A stretch of DNA of 64,000 bases, taken from contig JAGWQH010000036.1 in the NCBI GenBank assembly GCA_028870115.1, positions 1 to 64,000 of the forward strand, in the 5' to 3' direction. Of this stretch, positions 1-8,981 are shown piece after piece. Made by a program: the position numbers and the translations under genes. A model generated the notes under the pieces. The model saw only the letters and a list, made by a program, of their open reading frames with translations, had not been told where the DNA came from and ran no database searches. The DNA is from Candidatus Methylomirabilota bacterium. GTDB taxonomy: Bacteria > Methylomirabilota > Methylomirabilia > Methylomirabilales > Methylomirabilaceae. Within the stretch, counting starts at the first letter, position 1, and every line of letters begins with the position of its first letter.

Positions 1-1
1 C

Positions 2-2119
2 ACCGAGCACCTGCTGCTCGGATTGATCCGCGAGGGCGAAGGGATCGCCTCTTTGGTCCTGAGAGACTTCGGCGTCAGCGTGGCCTCAGCCAAGGCGCAG
101 GCCCAGGAATTACTGGGTGAGCAGGCCTCAAAGCCCACATCTTCGACCAGGACACCGGCGCTCGATGAGTTCGGCGTAGACCTGACCGCGATGGCGCGCC
201 AGGACCGGCTGGATCCCGTGATCGGCCGCGACACGGAGATCGAGCGGGTTATCCAGATTCTCTCGCGACGGACGAAGAACAATCCGGTTCTGATCGGGGA
301 GGCCGGCGTCGGGAAGACCGCCATTGTGGAGGGGCTTGCGCAACGGATCGTAGCCAGCAACGTGCCCGAGACCCTGCTTCGGAAGCGGGTCGTCCAGCTT
401 GACCTCGCCGGTATGGTGGCCGGAACCAAGTATCGCGGTCAGTTCGAGGAGCGGCTGAAGGCCGTCGTCAAGGAGATTCAGCAGGCGCAGAGTATCATCC
501 TGTTTATTGATGAGTTGCATACGTTGGTGGGCGCCGGCGCCGCGGAGGGCGCGATCGATGCCTCCAGCATGTTGAAGCCGGCGCTCGCGCGCGGGGAGCT
601 GCAGTGCATTGGCGCGACCACCCTCGATGAGTATCGCCGCCACATTGAGAAGGACCGGGCGCTTGAGCGACGATTCCAGGCGGTCCAGGTCGGGCCGCCC
701 AGCGTGGAGGAGACGATCCGGATCCTTCGGGAGATTAAGGATCGTTACGAGACGCATCACTGCGCAGTCATCACCGACGAGGCCGTGACGGCTGCCGCGC
801 GTCTGTCGCAGCGCTACATTGCCGACCGCTTTCTGCCCGATAAGGCCATTGATGTCATCGATGAGGCGGGCTCGCGGGCGCGACTGAAAACCCTGATGCT
901 GCCGCAGGATCTGCGCGAGATGGAAAACGAAGTCGAGCGGCTCCGGGCCCAGAAGGAAGACGCGATCCGGACCCAGGCCTTTGAGGTTGCGGCCAGGCTC
1001 CGCGACTCGGAGCGTAAGCTCCGGGCTGAGTTGGAAGAGAAAAAGGCCCGATGGAAGGAGTCCAGGGCGAAGGAAAAGACCGTTGTGACGGCCGAAGAGG
1101 TCGCCTACATCGTCTCCAAGTGGACAGGCATCCCGCTGTACCAGATTGAGGAGGAGGAATCGGCCAAGCTGATGCGGATGGAACAGGATCTGGCCAAACG
1201 GGTAGTGGGGCAGACCGAAGCCATCGAGAGCGTGAGTCGCGCGATCCGCCGTTCGCGGGCCGGGATCAAGAGCCCGAGCCGTCCTGTCGGGTCGTTCATC
1301 TTTCTGGGGCCGACCGGCGTGGGAAAGACCGAGCTGGCCAAGGCGCTGGCGGAGTTCCTGTTTGGAACGGAGGACGCGCTGATCCGCGTTGATATGTCGG
1401 AGTACATGGAGCGCTTCTCCACTTCCCGTCTCATCGGCGCGCCTCCCGGGTATATCGGATACGACGATTCGGGTCAGCTCACTGAGAAGGTTCGGCGTCG
1501 ACCATTCTCTGTCATCCTCCTCGATGAGATCGAAAAGGCCCATCCGGAGGTATTCAACCTGCTCCTCCAGATCTTTGAGGATGGTCGCCTGACCGACAGC
1601 TATGGTCGCGTTGTCGACTTCAAGAATACCATCCTGATCATGACGAGTAATGTCGGCGCCCGTCAGATCGGCCTCCACGCCACAATGGGCTTTGCCAAGG
1701 GCGGTGACGAGGCGGTCACATACGACAAGATGAAGGACACCGTCCTGGGCGAACTGAAACGGGTCTTCAATCCCGAACTGCTCAACCGACTCGATGAGGT
1801 CATCGTCTTCCACCAGTTGAGCAAAAACGAGCTCTGTCAGATCGTGGACCTGATGCTCGCCCGCCTGCAGCTTCAGCTCACGGAGCGTAAGATCTCGCTG
1901 ACGGTCGATGAGAGCGCGAAAGACTTTCTCATCAACCGAGGGTTTGACCCGACCCTTGGTGCCAGGCCGCTGCGCCGTGCCATCCAGCGCTATGTGGAGG
2001 ACCGGTTAGCCGAAGAGGTGTTGAGGGGGCGGTTTGCAGAAGGGGGCACTCTTCGGGTTAAGTTGGAGGGGGATGCCTTGGCATTCGAAGAGGTCAGCCT
2101 CCTCGAAGCCCCTAAATAG
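2..2119 (+). CDS. clpC: ClpC-type AAA+ unfoldase, 5' end outside the window
   Basis: This is the Hsp100 ATPase that unfolds proteins and threads them into the ClpP protease in the cytoplasm. The reading frame is open from the first bases, and the visible N-terminus ([14 protein letters not shown]) belongs to the end of the Clp_N repeat domain, so the start lies upstream. 705 residues are present. The first AAA module has Walker A GEAGVGKT at about 296-319 and a FIDELHT Walker B. A UVR-like coiled segment ([16 protein letters not shown]), typical of ClpC rather than ClpA or ClpB, sits near 975-1020. The second AAA module has GPTGVGKT near 1307-1330 followed by a D2-small domain. It ends at a TAG and is followed by about 300 bases without a gene. 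The assignment is secure; only the missing start is uncertain. Confidence 0.95.
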   Translation, partial: TEHLLLGLIREGEGIASLVLRDFGVSVASAKAQAQELLGEQASKPTSSTRTPALDEFGVDLTAMARQDRLDPVIGRDTEIERVIQILSRRTKNNPVLIGEAGVGKTAIVEGLAQRIVASNVPETLLRKRVVQLDLAGMVAGTKYRGQFEERLKAVVKEIQQAQSIILFIDELHTLVGAGAAEGAIDASSMLKPALARGELQCIGATTLDEYRRHIEKDRALERRFQAVQVGPPSVEETIRILREIKDRYETHHCAVITDEAVTAAARLSQRYIADRFLPDKAIDVIDEAGSRARLKTLMLPQDLREMENEVERLRAQKEDAIRTQAFEVAARLRDSERKLRAELEEKKARWKESRAKEKTVVTAEEVAYIVSKWTGIPLYQIEEEESAKLMRMEQDLAKRVVGQTEAIESVSRAIRRSRAGIKSPSRPVGSFIFLGPTGVGKTELAKALAEFLFGTEDALIRVDMSEYMERFSTSRLIGAPPGYIGYDDSGQLTEKVRRRPFSVILLDEIEKAHPEVFNLLLQIFEDGRLTDSYGRVVDFKNTILIMTSNVGARQIGLHATMGFAKGGDEAVTYDKMKDTVLGELKRVFNPELLNRLDEVIVFHQLSKNELCQIVDLMLARLQLQLTERKISLTVDESAKDFLINRGFDPTLGARPLRRAIQRYVEDRLAEEVLRGRFAEGGTLRVKLEGDALAFEEVSLLEAPK

Positions 2120-2414
2120 CCTTCCCGACCTCTATCAGGTTCGGCACACGTTCTGTCGCTTCGGACTCGAGGAACACACCCGCGATGGGCCTAACGCCAC
2201 TGCCGTAACCTTCCTGCCAAGCCGTCACACCGGTCGTTCGCAAGCCCGATGGTGGATATTCCGTATCGTGTATTCCGGGGCTCGAATTCCCGGATTCTCC
2301 GGATTCCTGCCGATTTCGCCATCCTCTCCACCGGCCTTCGACACACCGCAGAAAAACACCGTCGCCACTCCCCTAGTGGATTGGCGCATTCTCCATGTAG
2401 GTGTCCAGCGTGCC
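2120..2414. other. Intergenic stretch, nothing recognised
   Basis: This stretch separates clpC from the convergent VapBC pair. Short open frames exist on both strands but none has a ribosome site or family resemblance. I see no tRNA fold and no clear terminator hairpin with a T-run. Confidence 0.5.
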
Positions 2415-2852
2415 TTATCCAATCCACACAGCGGTAACATTGAGCTGGCTTGCCGCGTCGCGCTGCCGAATATCCGCTGTGATAAAAGGAATCCGAATCC
2501 CGGACATCGCCTGGAAGGCCAGAACTGAGGCCAGATGGAGGGCATCGAGTGTTTTGACCCCTGTCGTCTGGATAAGCTCCTCGGCGTCGGTGAGGACCAG
2601 CGGGGTCACTGCGACGAGTTCCCAATAACTGCGATCCCTTCGCATGCGAGAGAGGATCACCGCGAAATCCTCTTCGGCCAGTTCACCCGATGTGCGCCGT
2701 CGGCACAGCGCTGACATCGCCTCCACCGGGGCAATGGCCGACGACAGGAAGCGATGACGACGCAGGGAGGCTCGTGCTTGCGCAGAACCCGCTTCGCGGA
2801 TATACCGTTTGAGCAGGACGCTGGTGTCGAAGTACGCCCACGGCGCCGGCAT
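2415..2852 (-). CDS. vapC: PIN-domain ribonuclease toxin, VapC type
   Basis: This is a 145-residue PIN-domain protein, expected to be an Mg-dependent RNase toxin held in check by its antitoxin. The N-terminal acidic motif YFDTSVLLKRY supplies the first catalytic Asp, a conserved Glu follows in APVEAMSAL, and the C-terminal pair appears as KTLDALHLASVLAF and ITADIRQ. The order and length match the family. Its ATG overlaps the TGA of the upstream antitoxin by one base (TGATG), which indicates translational coupling. The RNA target cannot be told from sequence. Confidence 0.88.
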   Translation of the reverse strand: MPAPWAYFDTSVLLKRYIREAGSAQARASLRRHRFLSSAIAPVEAMSALCRRRTSGELAEEDFAVILSRMRRDRSYWELVAVTPLVLTDAEELIQTTGVKTLDALHLASVLAFQAMSGIRIPFITADIRQRDAASQLNVTAVWIG

Positions 2853-3130
2853 CAGGATTCGTCTCGTTCCTCACGAAGCGTCTGGGAGATCGGCGGGCCT
2901 TTCAACGGCCGTGGCGCGCAGGGAGGAAGAGGCCGGCGCTTGGATGCCCGCTGTAGCAATCCTGCCGCTTCCAGCCGTCGGACCTCCGCCTCACCAGCCC
3001 CCGGTTGTCCTAACGGCCTGATGACGCCGATAGGTTTCCCCCGTTCGGTCAGCACCACCTCTTCCCCGGCCTTGACCGCTTTGATGGCTTTTGAAAACTG
3101 TTGATTGGCTTCCCGCAATCCTATCCGCAT
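2852..3130 (-). CDS. vapB: Phd/YefM-type antitoxin of the VapBC pair
   Basis: This 92-residue protein has the Phd/YefM N-terminal DNA-binding fold (MRIGLREANQQFSKAIKAV, then a VVLTERGKPIGVIRPL strand-turn-strand). The proline- and arginine-rich C-terminal tail would wrap the toxin. It is the first gene of the two-gene unit and ends by overlapping vapC. A palindrome (TAGTGA-2-TCACTA) lies 19 bases upstream of the start and is a natural candidate for its own operator. Family assignment is by fold pattern and context; the precise subfamily is not certain. Confidence 0.82.
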   Translation of the reverse strand: MRIGLREANQQFSKAIKAVKAGEEVVLTERGKPIGVIRPLGQPGAGEAEVRRLEAAGLLQRASKRRPLPPCAPRPLKGPPISQTLREERDES

Positions 3131-3148
3131 CCAGACCTCGCTACAGAT

Positions 3149-3162
3149 GTAGTGACATCACT
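3149..3162. promoter_or_regulatory. Candidate VapB operator palindrome
   Basis: A perfect 6-bp inverted repeat, TAGTGA-CA-TCACTA as read on the plus strand, lies just upstream of the antitoxin start at 3130. Antitoxins of this class repress their own promoters through such short palindromes. Function is inferred from position only. Confidence 0.5.
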
Positions 3163-3361
3163 AGATTACCCATGGGGTGAAGTATCGTCAACAGAAAACG
3201 GAAACATGATGAACCCGATCGGATCCCCCAGGCCAGACCCTTCGACGAGCTTCTGACACCGCACATTGCAATGGTCCATCCACTCTAAGGAGCTTCACAT
3301 AGGATAGAGCGCGGTTTTGCCAACACTCAACTCAGCGTACCCGTATAGGACAAAAGAATGC

Positions 3362-3616
3362 ATGGCGGTGAGACGGAAAGCGGACGACCGTTCAAAACTT
3401 GCCCTTATCGGCGATTATTTGATCTTGTATCTGCTGCATCGCCTGCGTAAAGGACCTATTCAGCGCGGTCCCTACCCTAAGGAGATCGAGGTGATCATCG
3501 GCCTCAGCCCCAGAACCGTGAGCACGCACCTGGAGCACATCTACGACAAGCTTGGCGTCCGGACGCGCACCGAGGCGGTGCGGCTGGTCGTGGAACAGGG
3601 GTTGCTGCGTCCCTGA
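3362..3616 (+). CDS. Small LuxR/GerE-type helix-turn-helix protein
   Basis: This is a short protein (84 residues from ATG 3362; an upstream TTG at 3317 would add 15). Its C-terminal half carries the GerE recognition region: EIEVIIGLSPRTVSTHLEHIYDKLGVRTRTEAVRLV, quoted here in pieces as EIEVIIGLSPRTVSTHL and IYDKLGVRTRTEAV. No receiver or ligand domain is attached, so it resembles stand-alone GerE regulators. An AGGA sits about 12 bases before ATG 3362. It stands alone between the VapBC pair and the envelope operon; its target and signal are unknown. Confidence 0.7.
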   Translation: MAVRRKADDRSKLALIGDYLILYLLHRLRKGPIQRGPYPKEIEVIIGLSPRTVSTHLEHIYDKLGVRTRTEAVRLVVEQGLLRP

Positions 3617-3729
3617 TCGGGCGGGGCAGTCGGCCAGTTTTCGCTTGCGTCATTGTGGCGGAGATGGTACATTTCTACGATTTAATATGAGCGCAGATAC
3701 CCCCATCTTGGCCAGAGGAGGGAGAGCGT

Positions 3730-6009
3730 TTGGTGCAATCCTTCGCGAACAGCGTCAAGGTTCTCGCCGCCAGTTTTCTCTTCCTTTTCTTGGCGTTAGC
3801 GTTCGGTAAAGCGTACGGCCAGGAACAGGCACAGGTCAAACAGCTCGATATCAAGGGAAGCCGGAAGATCGACGAGGCTACCATCCGGTTCAAGCTTAAG
3901 ACCAGGGTTGGTGAGCCGTTCTCTCTGGAAAAGGTCAGAGAGGATGTCAAGACGGTCTACCGATTGGGCTTTTACGACGATGTCGCTGTGGATGCCGAAG
4001 TCTTTGAAGGGGGCCTGAAAATCACCTTCATCCTCACCGAAAAGCCGACCATCCGGGAAGTGAAGATCCGAGGTAACAAGCAGATTGCTACCGATAAGAT
4101 CAAAGAGAAACTTACGCTGAGTGAGGGCGGAGTATTTAATCCGCAGGCCGTGACAGCGAATGTGGAGAAGGTACGGCAGTTTTACGAAGAAGAGGGGTAT
4201 TACCAGGCAAAGGTTCTATCGCAGGCAGACAAGACCCCTGAAGGGGATATCTCGGTCACCTTCGAGATCAAAGAAGGGGGAAAGTTTGAGATTTCCGTTA
4301 TTCGGATCCTTGGAGCCAAAGGGTTAAGCGAGCAAGAGATCAAGGCGCGTATGGCCACCAGGGAACTGTTCCTGTTCTTCTTTTTTGGGACGCTGAAACG
4401 TGATGAATTGCAACGCGACCTCGATCGGATTAAGGCGTACTACCTGGATAACGGCTATCTCGACATTAAAGTGGGCGAGCCGGAGATTCGGGTGGTTGAG
4501 GCAAAGCAGAAGCTTGAGATCAGTCTCCATGTGGAAGAGGGCCCACAGTACCGGGTCGGGGAGTTAGGGGTAACAGGCAATACCGTCTTTTCTACCGAGG
4601 AGGTGTTGAAGCCGCTTCAGATCGCCAGGCAGGGCATCTTCAGCCGGGAGGTGCTCCAGCGAGATATACTGAAACTCACCGACCGGTATTCGGAGCGTGG
4701 CTATCTCTTTGTGGATATCGCCCCGACCATTAATACCGATCGAGAGAGCCATATTGTGGATGTGGGCATGGAGATCAGTGAAGGGAAGCAGGCCTTCGTG
4801 GAACGTATCGAGATTTCAGGCAACACCAAGACCCGGGACAAAGTCATTCGGCGGGACATCCCTCTGAACGAGGGCGACCTGTATAACAGCCGTCTACTGG
4901 CGCGCGGTCGCCAGAATCTGAACAACCTCGGCTACTTCGAGGAGGTCAAGATCGACACTCGTCGTGGCACGGCCGAGGACAAGGTGGACATCGATGTAGC
5001 GGTGAAGGAGAAGCCGACCGGCTCCTTCAGTATCGGAGGCGGCTTCAGCTCGACGGACGGTATCTTGGGGTCGACCTCTATCTCCCAGAACAACTTTCTT
5101 GGGTTGGGACAGAGGGTCTCGCTCTCAGGACAGCTCGGCTCTCGAGCAATTCGGGCTGTCTTGGACTTCTTTGATCCTCACATCATGGATACTGAGACCT
5201 CGCTGGACTTCTCAGTGTTCAGCGAGCGGCTACTCTTTAACAACCAGATCGGCTTTGATCAGGACACCAGGGGCGGCGCGATTTCTTTTGGTCGGCGGCT
5301 CTATAAGGAGTTGATCGGTACTCTCGGCTATCGGTACGAATCGAACCGGATCTTTAATCTCATCGCAAATGCGCCTAAGCTCCTCCAGGATCAGCAAGGG
5401 ACGAATACGACCGGACGGGTCTCTTTTGGCCTCTCGTTAGACCTCACGGACAACCGCCTCGATCCGACTATAGGATTTAAAGGGGCCGCAACGTATCAGC
5501 TTGCCGAAACCTTTCTGGGCGGTGAAAACAAGTTCAATCGATTCAACCTTGAGTTGGGCTACTACCAGCCGCTGGTCTGGAAGCTGATCGGTCATGTCCG
5601 GGGGAACCTGATTGTCGTGGAGCCGTTTGGCGGGAAGAAGCTGCCGGTTCAGGAACGGCTTTTCCTCGGCGGCACCAACAGCGTTCGAGGATTCAAGGAC
5701 TTCCAGTTAGGCCCTATCGACCCCGCAACCGGGGAACGGATCGGCGGAAACAAGGCCATCTATTTCAATAACGAAGCGATATTTCCCATCTATGAGCCAT
5801 TAGGTTTGAGGGGCTTGGTCTTTTTCGATGCGGGCAATAATTTTGCCGAGGGGGAAAGCCTCTCGTTAGATTTGCGACCGACTGCCGGGGCTGGCGTTCG
5901 CGTTGCCACTCCCTTTGGTCTGGTGCGACTTGAGTGGGGTCTTAACCTGGACAAGCGGCCTGGGGAATCGAGCAGCGCCGTGCATGTGACGATGGGATCG
6001 ACGTTCTAG
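3730..6009 (+). CDS. bamA: Outer-membrane protein assembly factor BamA
   Basis: This is the central pore of the BAM complex, which folds beta-barrel proteins into the outer membrane. The 759-residue product begins with a hydrophobic signal peptide (LAASFLFLFLALAFGKAYG). Five POTRA repeats follow (about residues 37-430; for example KQLDIKGSRKIDEATIRFKL), and then a 16-strand barrel of the D15 family. The chain ends in a C-terminal Phe (VTMGSTF), the usual outer-membrane barrel signature. TTG 3730 or the adjacent GTG 3733 is the start, preceded by a strong purine-rich GAGGAGGGAG site. It heads the envelope operon and is followed directly by the periplasmic chaperone that delivers its clients. 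Confidence 0.95.
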   Translation: MVQSFANSVKVLAASFLFLFLALAFGKAYGQEQAQVKQLDIKGSRKIDEATIRFKLKTRVGEPFSLEKVREDVKTVYRLGFYDDVAVDAEVFEGGLKITFILTEKPTIREVKIRGNKQIATDKIKEKLTLSEGGVFNPQAVTANVEKVRQFYEEEGYYQAKVLSQADKTPEGDISVTFEIKEGGKFEISVIRILGAKGLSEQEIKARMATRELFLFFFFGTLKRDELQRDLDRIKAYYLDNGYLDIKVGEPEIRVVEAKQKLEISLHVEEGPQYRVGELGVTGNTVFSTEEVLKPLQIARQGIFSREVLQRDILKLTDRYSERGYLFVDIAPTINTDRESHIVDVGMEISEGKQAFVERIEISGNTKTRDKVIRRDIPLNEGDLYNSRLLARGRQNLNNLGYFEEVKIDTRRGTAEDKVDIDVAVKEKPTGSFSIGGGFSSTDGILGSTSISQNNFLGLGQRVSLSGQLGSRAIRAVLDFFDPHIMDTETSLDFSVFSERLLFNNQIGFDQDTRGGAISFGRRLYKELIGTLGYRYESNRIFNLIANAPKLLQDQQGTNTTGRVSFGLSLDLTDNRLDPTIGFKGAATYQLAETFLGGENKFNRFNLELGYYQPLVWKLIGHVRGNLIVVEPFGGKKLPVQERLFLGGTNSVRGFKDFQLGPIDPATGERIGGNKAIYFNNEAIFPIYEPLGLRGLVFFDAGNNFAEGESLSLDLRPTAGAGVRVATPFGLVRLEWGLNLDKRPGESSSAVHVTMGSTF

Positions 6010-6028
6010 CATCAGGAGGAAACGACGT

Positions 6029-6577
6029 ATGGTGCATTCGATGTGCGGGTGGCGAAGGTGGCTGTTCTGTATGGCCGCTGCGTGGGTGTTGATGGCATCC
6101 GTGAGTTGGGCTGCGGATTCCCCAATGAGACTCGGGTTTGTAGACCTTCAGGCCGTCATCTCGCAGTCGAAAGAGGGGCAGGCCGCGATGAATACGGTCA
6201 AGACGGAGGCTGCCGAGAAACAGAAAGAGATCAGCGCGAAAGAGGCCGAGATTAAGCAGATGGACGCGGATTTCCAGAAACAGGCATCCGCCCTGAGTGA
6301 GGCAGCAAAGAAGGACAGAGAGGAAGAGATTCGACGTAAGCTTCGTGATCTCAAGCGAGTGACCGAGGATTTTAACCGTGACTTGCAAAAACGGGAAGGC
6401 GAGATGGTGAATGATCTACTCAGGGATCTCACGACTGTGATCCGGGACTACGGTAAAGAAAAAGGGTTTTCCCTCATTGTTGAGAAGGGACAGAGCGGAG
6501 TAATCTACGGCAACGATGCGGCTGACCTTACCAAGGAGATCCTTGAACGCTACAACACCCGCCGAAGCAAAAAGTAG
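6029..6577 (+). CDS. skp: Skp/OmpH-like periplasmic chaperone
   Basis: This 182-residue protein has an N-terminal signal peptide (WLFCMAAAWVLMASVSWAAD). A long charged alpha-helical stretch follows, rich in Lys, Glu and Gln (about residues 45-130), as in the tentacle helices of Skp/OmpH. Skp holds unfolded outer-membrane proteins in the periplasm and hands them to BamA. The ATG at 6029 follows GAGGAAACGACGT. The gene lies between bamA and lpxD, the classic bamA-skp-lpxD order, which supports the call. Confidence 0.9.
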   Translation: MVHSMCGWRRWLFCMAAAWVLMASVSWAADSPMRLGFVDLQAVISQSKEGQAAMNTVKTEAAEKQKEISAKEAEIKQMDADFQKQASALSEAAKKDREEEIRRKLRDLKRVTEDFNRDLQKREGEMVNDLLRDLTTVIRDYGKEKGFSLIVEKGQSGVIYGNDAADLTKEILERYNTRRSKK

Positions 6578-6585
6578 TTGCGGTG

Positions 6586-7665
6586 ATGCAACTGAGGGAA
6601 CTGGCTGAAAAGCTGAACTGCCGGTTGGTAGGCAACGGTGAGATCGAGGTTCATCATCTCGCTCCACTGCACGAGGCGGGTGAGGGAGACTTGGTGTTTG
6701 TGATGAATGCCCGCGATCTGCCGAAGCTCGAGGCGAACAAGGCCGCTGCCGTGATTGCGCGTGAAGGGAGCCCGCCCTGTTCGAAGCCGGCGTTGCTGAC
6801 GAACGATCCGTACCTGGCCTTTGTCCAGGCCCTCCATCTTTTCTACACGCCCGACCGCCCAACGCTTGGCGTCCATCCATCCAGCATCGTGCAGGAGGGT
6901 GTGCGCCTGGCAGCGGACGTTGCGATCGGCCCGCTTTCGGTCGTTGAGGGAGAGGTGACAATTGGCGAGAGGAGCGTTGTGGGTGCCCAGGTCTATATCG
7001 GCAAGGGTAGCCGCATTGGCGCTGACTGCCGCCTTTACCCGCAGGTTATGATTCGGGAAGGCGTCGAGATCGGCAATCGAGTGGTTATCCACAGCGGGGC
7101 CGTGATCGGGAGCGATGGCTTCGGGTATCTGAGAGACGGACAGGGGGTCCGTATCAAGATCCCACAGGTGGGACGGGTGATTCTGGAGGACGACGTGGAG
7201 ATCGGCGCCAACGTCACGATCGACCGGGCGACTATGGGAACGACGCGGATCAAGCGTGGGACCAAGATCGACAATCTGGTCCAGATCGCGCATAACGTTG
7301 TCGTCGGAGCAGATACGGTGATTGCGGCCCTAAGCGGTATCTCCGGCAGCGCGAAGATCGGAGATCGGGTGACGCTGGCCGGCCAGGTCGGGATCGCCGA
7401 TCACGCCGAGATCGGCGACGATGTCATTGTGGGAGCGAAATCCGGGGTCACGAAGCGTATCCCGCCTGGAGGCGTGTTCCTGGGCTATCCCGCCGTACCG
7501 CATCTCACATTCAAGCGTAGCGCCGCTGCGGTGCATCGGATCCCCCAACTCCTGATAGCCATCAAACGCATTGAGGCGCGTCTGGCATCGTTAGAGAGCA
7601 CCGTTGGAGAGAGGGAGGGAGAGGCGCAGCCTTCTCAGTTGACGTCCGAGAGGGGACCCCATTGA
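6586..7665 (+). CDS. lpxD: UDP-3-O-acylglucosamine N-acyltransferase LpxD
   Basis: LpxD adds the second, amide-linked acyl chain to UDP-3-O-acyl-glucosamine in lipid A synthesis. The product is about 359 residues. It has the N-terminal uridine-binding domain (LRELAEKLNCRLVG) and a long left-handed beta-helix of hexapeptide repeats (about residues 100-310). The catalytic-region motif NLVQIAHNVVVG contains the essential His. A C-terminal helix follows. The start is ambiguous between GTG 6583 and ATG 6586; neither has a strong ribosome site, and coupling to skp six bases upstream is likely. Confidence 0.95.
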   Translation: MQLRELAEKLNCRLVGNGEIEVHHLAPLHEAGEGDLVFVMNARDLPKLEANKAAAVIAREGSPPCSKPALLTNDPYLAFVQALHLFYTPDRPTLGVHPSSIVQEGVRLAADVAIGPLSVVEGEVTIGERSVVGAQVYIGKGSRIGADCRLYPQVMIREGVEIGNRVVIHSGAVIGSDGFGYLRDGQGVRIKIPQVGRVILEDDVEIGANVTIDRATMGTTRIKRGTKIDNLVQIAHNVVVGADTVIAALSGISGSAKIGDRVTLAGQVGIADHAEIGDDVIVGAKSGVTKRIPPGGVFLGYPAVPHLTFKRSAAAVHRIPQLLIAIKRIEARLASLESTVGEREGEAQPSQLTSERGPH

Positions 7666-8144
7666 TGGACATTCGGCAGATTCAGGAGATGCTTCCCCAC
7701 CGTTATCCTTTCCTCCTGGTCGATAGGATTCTCGAGATCGAGCCTGGAAAGAGGGTAGTGGGGCTCAAGAACGTGACTATCAATGAGGCATTCTTTCAGG
7801 GTCACTTTCCTGGGCAGCCGATCATGCCCGGAGTGCTGGTGATCGAGGCGATGGCGCAGATCGGAGGCGTCCTGCTGATGCGGACGCTGAACGTGAGCGC
7901 CGAAAAGAAGCTCCTGTATTTTACCGGCATCGACCGGGCCAGGTTTCGCAGGCCCGTGCTGCCGGGAGATCAGGTGAGATTCGAGATCGAACTGCTCCAA
8001 CTCAGAAGCCGGAACTGTCGAATGCATGCCATGGCCTTTGTGCAGGACAAGTTGGCTGCGGAGGCTGAGTTGTCGTGTATTGTCGTTGACCGAGAATCGC
8101 CGGATCTTCCCCCTGGCGTTCCGGTGGTGATGGGAGAACAATGA
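7665..8144 (+). CDS. fabZ: 3-hydroxyacyl-ACP dehydratase FabZ
   Basis: FabZ dehydrates 3-hydroxyacyl-ACP in fatty-acid elongation and competes with LpxA and LpxD for hydroxyacyl-ACP, which explains its usual place in lpx operons. The 159-residue hot-dog protein has the diagnostic PHRYPFLLVDRI (catalytic His) and GHFPGQPIMPGVLVIEAMAQ (catalytic Glu). ATG 7665 overlaps the lpxD TGA by one base; a TTG at 7662 is also possible. Confidence 0.96.
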   Translation: MDIRQIQEMLPHRYPFLLVDRILEIEPGKRVVGLKNVTINEAFFQGHFPGQPIMPGVLVIEAMAQIGGVLLMRTLNVSAEKKLLYFTGIDRARFRRPVLPGDQVRFEIELLQLRSRNCRMHAMAFVQDKLAAEAELSCIVVDRESPDLPPGVPVVMGEQ

Positions 8145-8917
8145 CACAGATTCATCCGTCGGCGGTCGTGGCGCCGGAGGCCGAGCTGGCGCCGGACTGT
8201 AGCATCGGCGCCTTTTCAGTTATCGGTCCTGATGTCACTGTGGGATCCGGGACCGTCATCGGCTCGCATGTCCTCATCGAGGGGATCACAGAGATCGGTG
8301 AACGGTGCCAGATCTTCTCTCACGTCGTTCTCGGCGCCGCGCCCCAGATCTTCCAGGACAGGAGCGAGCGGACCAGGCTGGTGATCAGTGATGAGACGGT
8401 AATTCGGGAGTTTGCATCGGTTCATCGCGGCTCCGCAAAAGGCAGAGGCGTCACGGTACTGGGATGCCGGAACTACATCATGGCCTATGCCCACATCGCA
8501 CATGATTGTATCTTACACGATGACGTAGTAGTCGCCAGTCAAGCCGGACTGGCCGGCCACGTCGAGGTCGAAGACCGCGCGGTGATCGGCGGGCAAGCAG
8601 GAATCCATCAGTTCGCCCGTATCGGACAATACGCCATGGTCGGCGCCTGCTCCGCGGTGCTGCAGGATATCCCGCCCTTCGTGAAGGCGCAGGGGAATCG
8701 GGCCAAGTGCTACGGTTTGAATACGGTAGGTCTTCGCCGCCATGGCATCGCCGAGGACGCGATTCTTCGCCTGAAACAAGCCTATCGATTACTCTTCCTT
8801 GCCCACCTTAATACGTCCCAGGCTTTGGAGAGGATTGCATCGGAGGTGAATTCCTGTCCGGAGATCGATCACCTGATTCACTTTATCAAGTTATCGGCGA
8901 GAGGGATCGCCCGTTAA
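8141..8917 (+). CDS. lpxA: UDP-N-acetylglucosamine O-acyltransferase LpxA
   Basis: LpxA performs the first step of lipid A synthesis, moving a 3-hydroxyacyl chain from ACP to UDP-GlcNAc. The 258-residue product is built from hexapeptide repeats (SVIGPDVTVGSGTVIG and following). It keeps the catalytic His in AHIAHDC and has the C-terminal helical domain (VGLRRHGIAEDAILRLKQAY). ATG 8141 overlaps fabZ in an ATGA. The acceptor could be UDP-GlcNAc or a 3-amino derivative, given the Gfo/Idh enzyme two genes downstream; sequence alone does not decide this. Confidence 0.95.
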   Translation: MTQIHPSAVVAPEAELAPDCSIGAFSVIGPDVTVGSGTVIGSHVLIEGITEIGERCQIFSHVVLGAAPQIFQDRSERTRLVISDETVIREFASVHRGSAKGRGVTVLGCRNYIMAYAHIAHDCILHDDVVVASQAGLAGHVEVEDRAVIGGQAGIHQFARIGQYAMVGACSAVLQDIPPFVKAQGNRAKCYGLNTVGLRRHGIAEDAILRLKQAYRLLFLAHLNTSQALERIASEVNSCPEIDHLIHFIKLSARGIAR

Positions 8918-8981
8918 AATCCGCCTCGTCCCCCCTTTTCAAAAGAGGGGTTCAGGGGGAATTTGGAGTGCGAGGTTGATA
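8918..8981. repeat. Intergenic imperfect hairpin repeat between lpxA and lpxI
   Basis: The gap holds a CCCCCTTTTCAAAAGAGGGG imperfect hairpin followed by TTCAGGGGG. This looks like a dispersed palindromic repeat rather than a terminator, since no T-run follows and the operon continues. Confidence 0.5.

Noticed and set aside
128-1813. Long minus-strand open frame opposite clpC
   Set aside because: It mirrors the codon structure of clpC, has no family resemblance and no ribosome site. It is an antisense shadow in GC-rich coding DNA.
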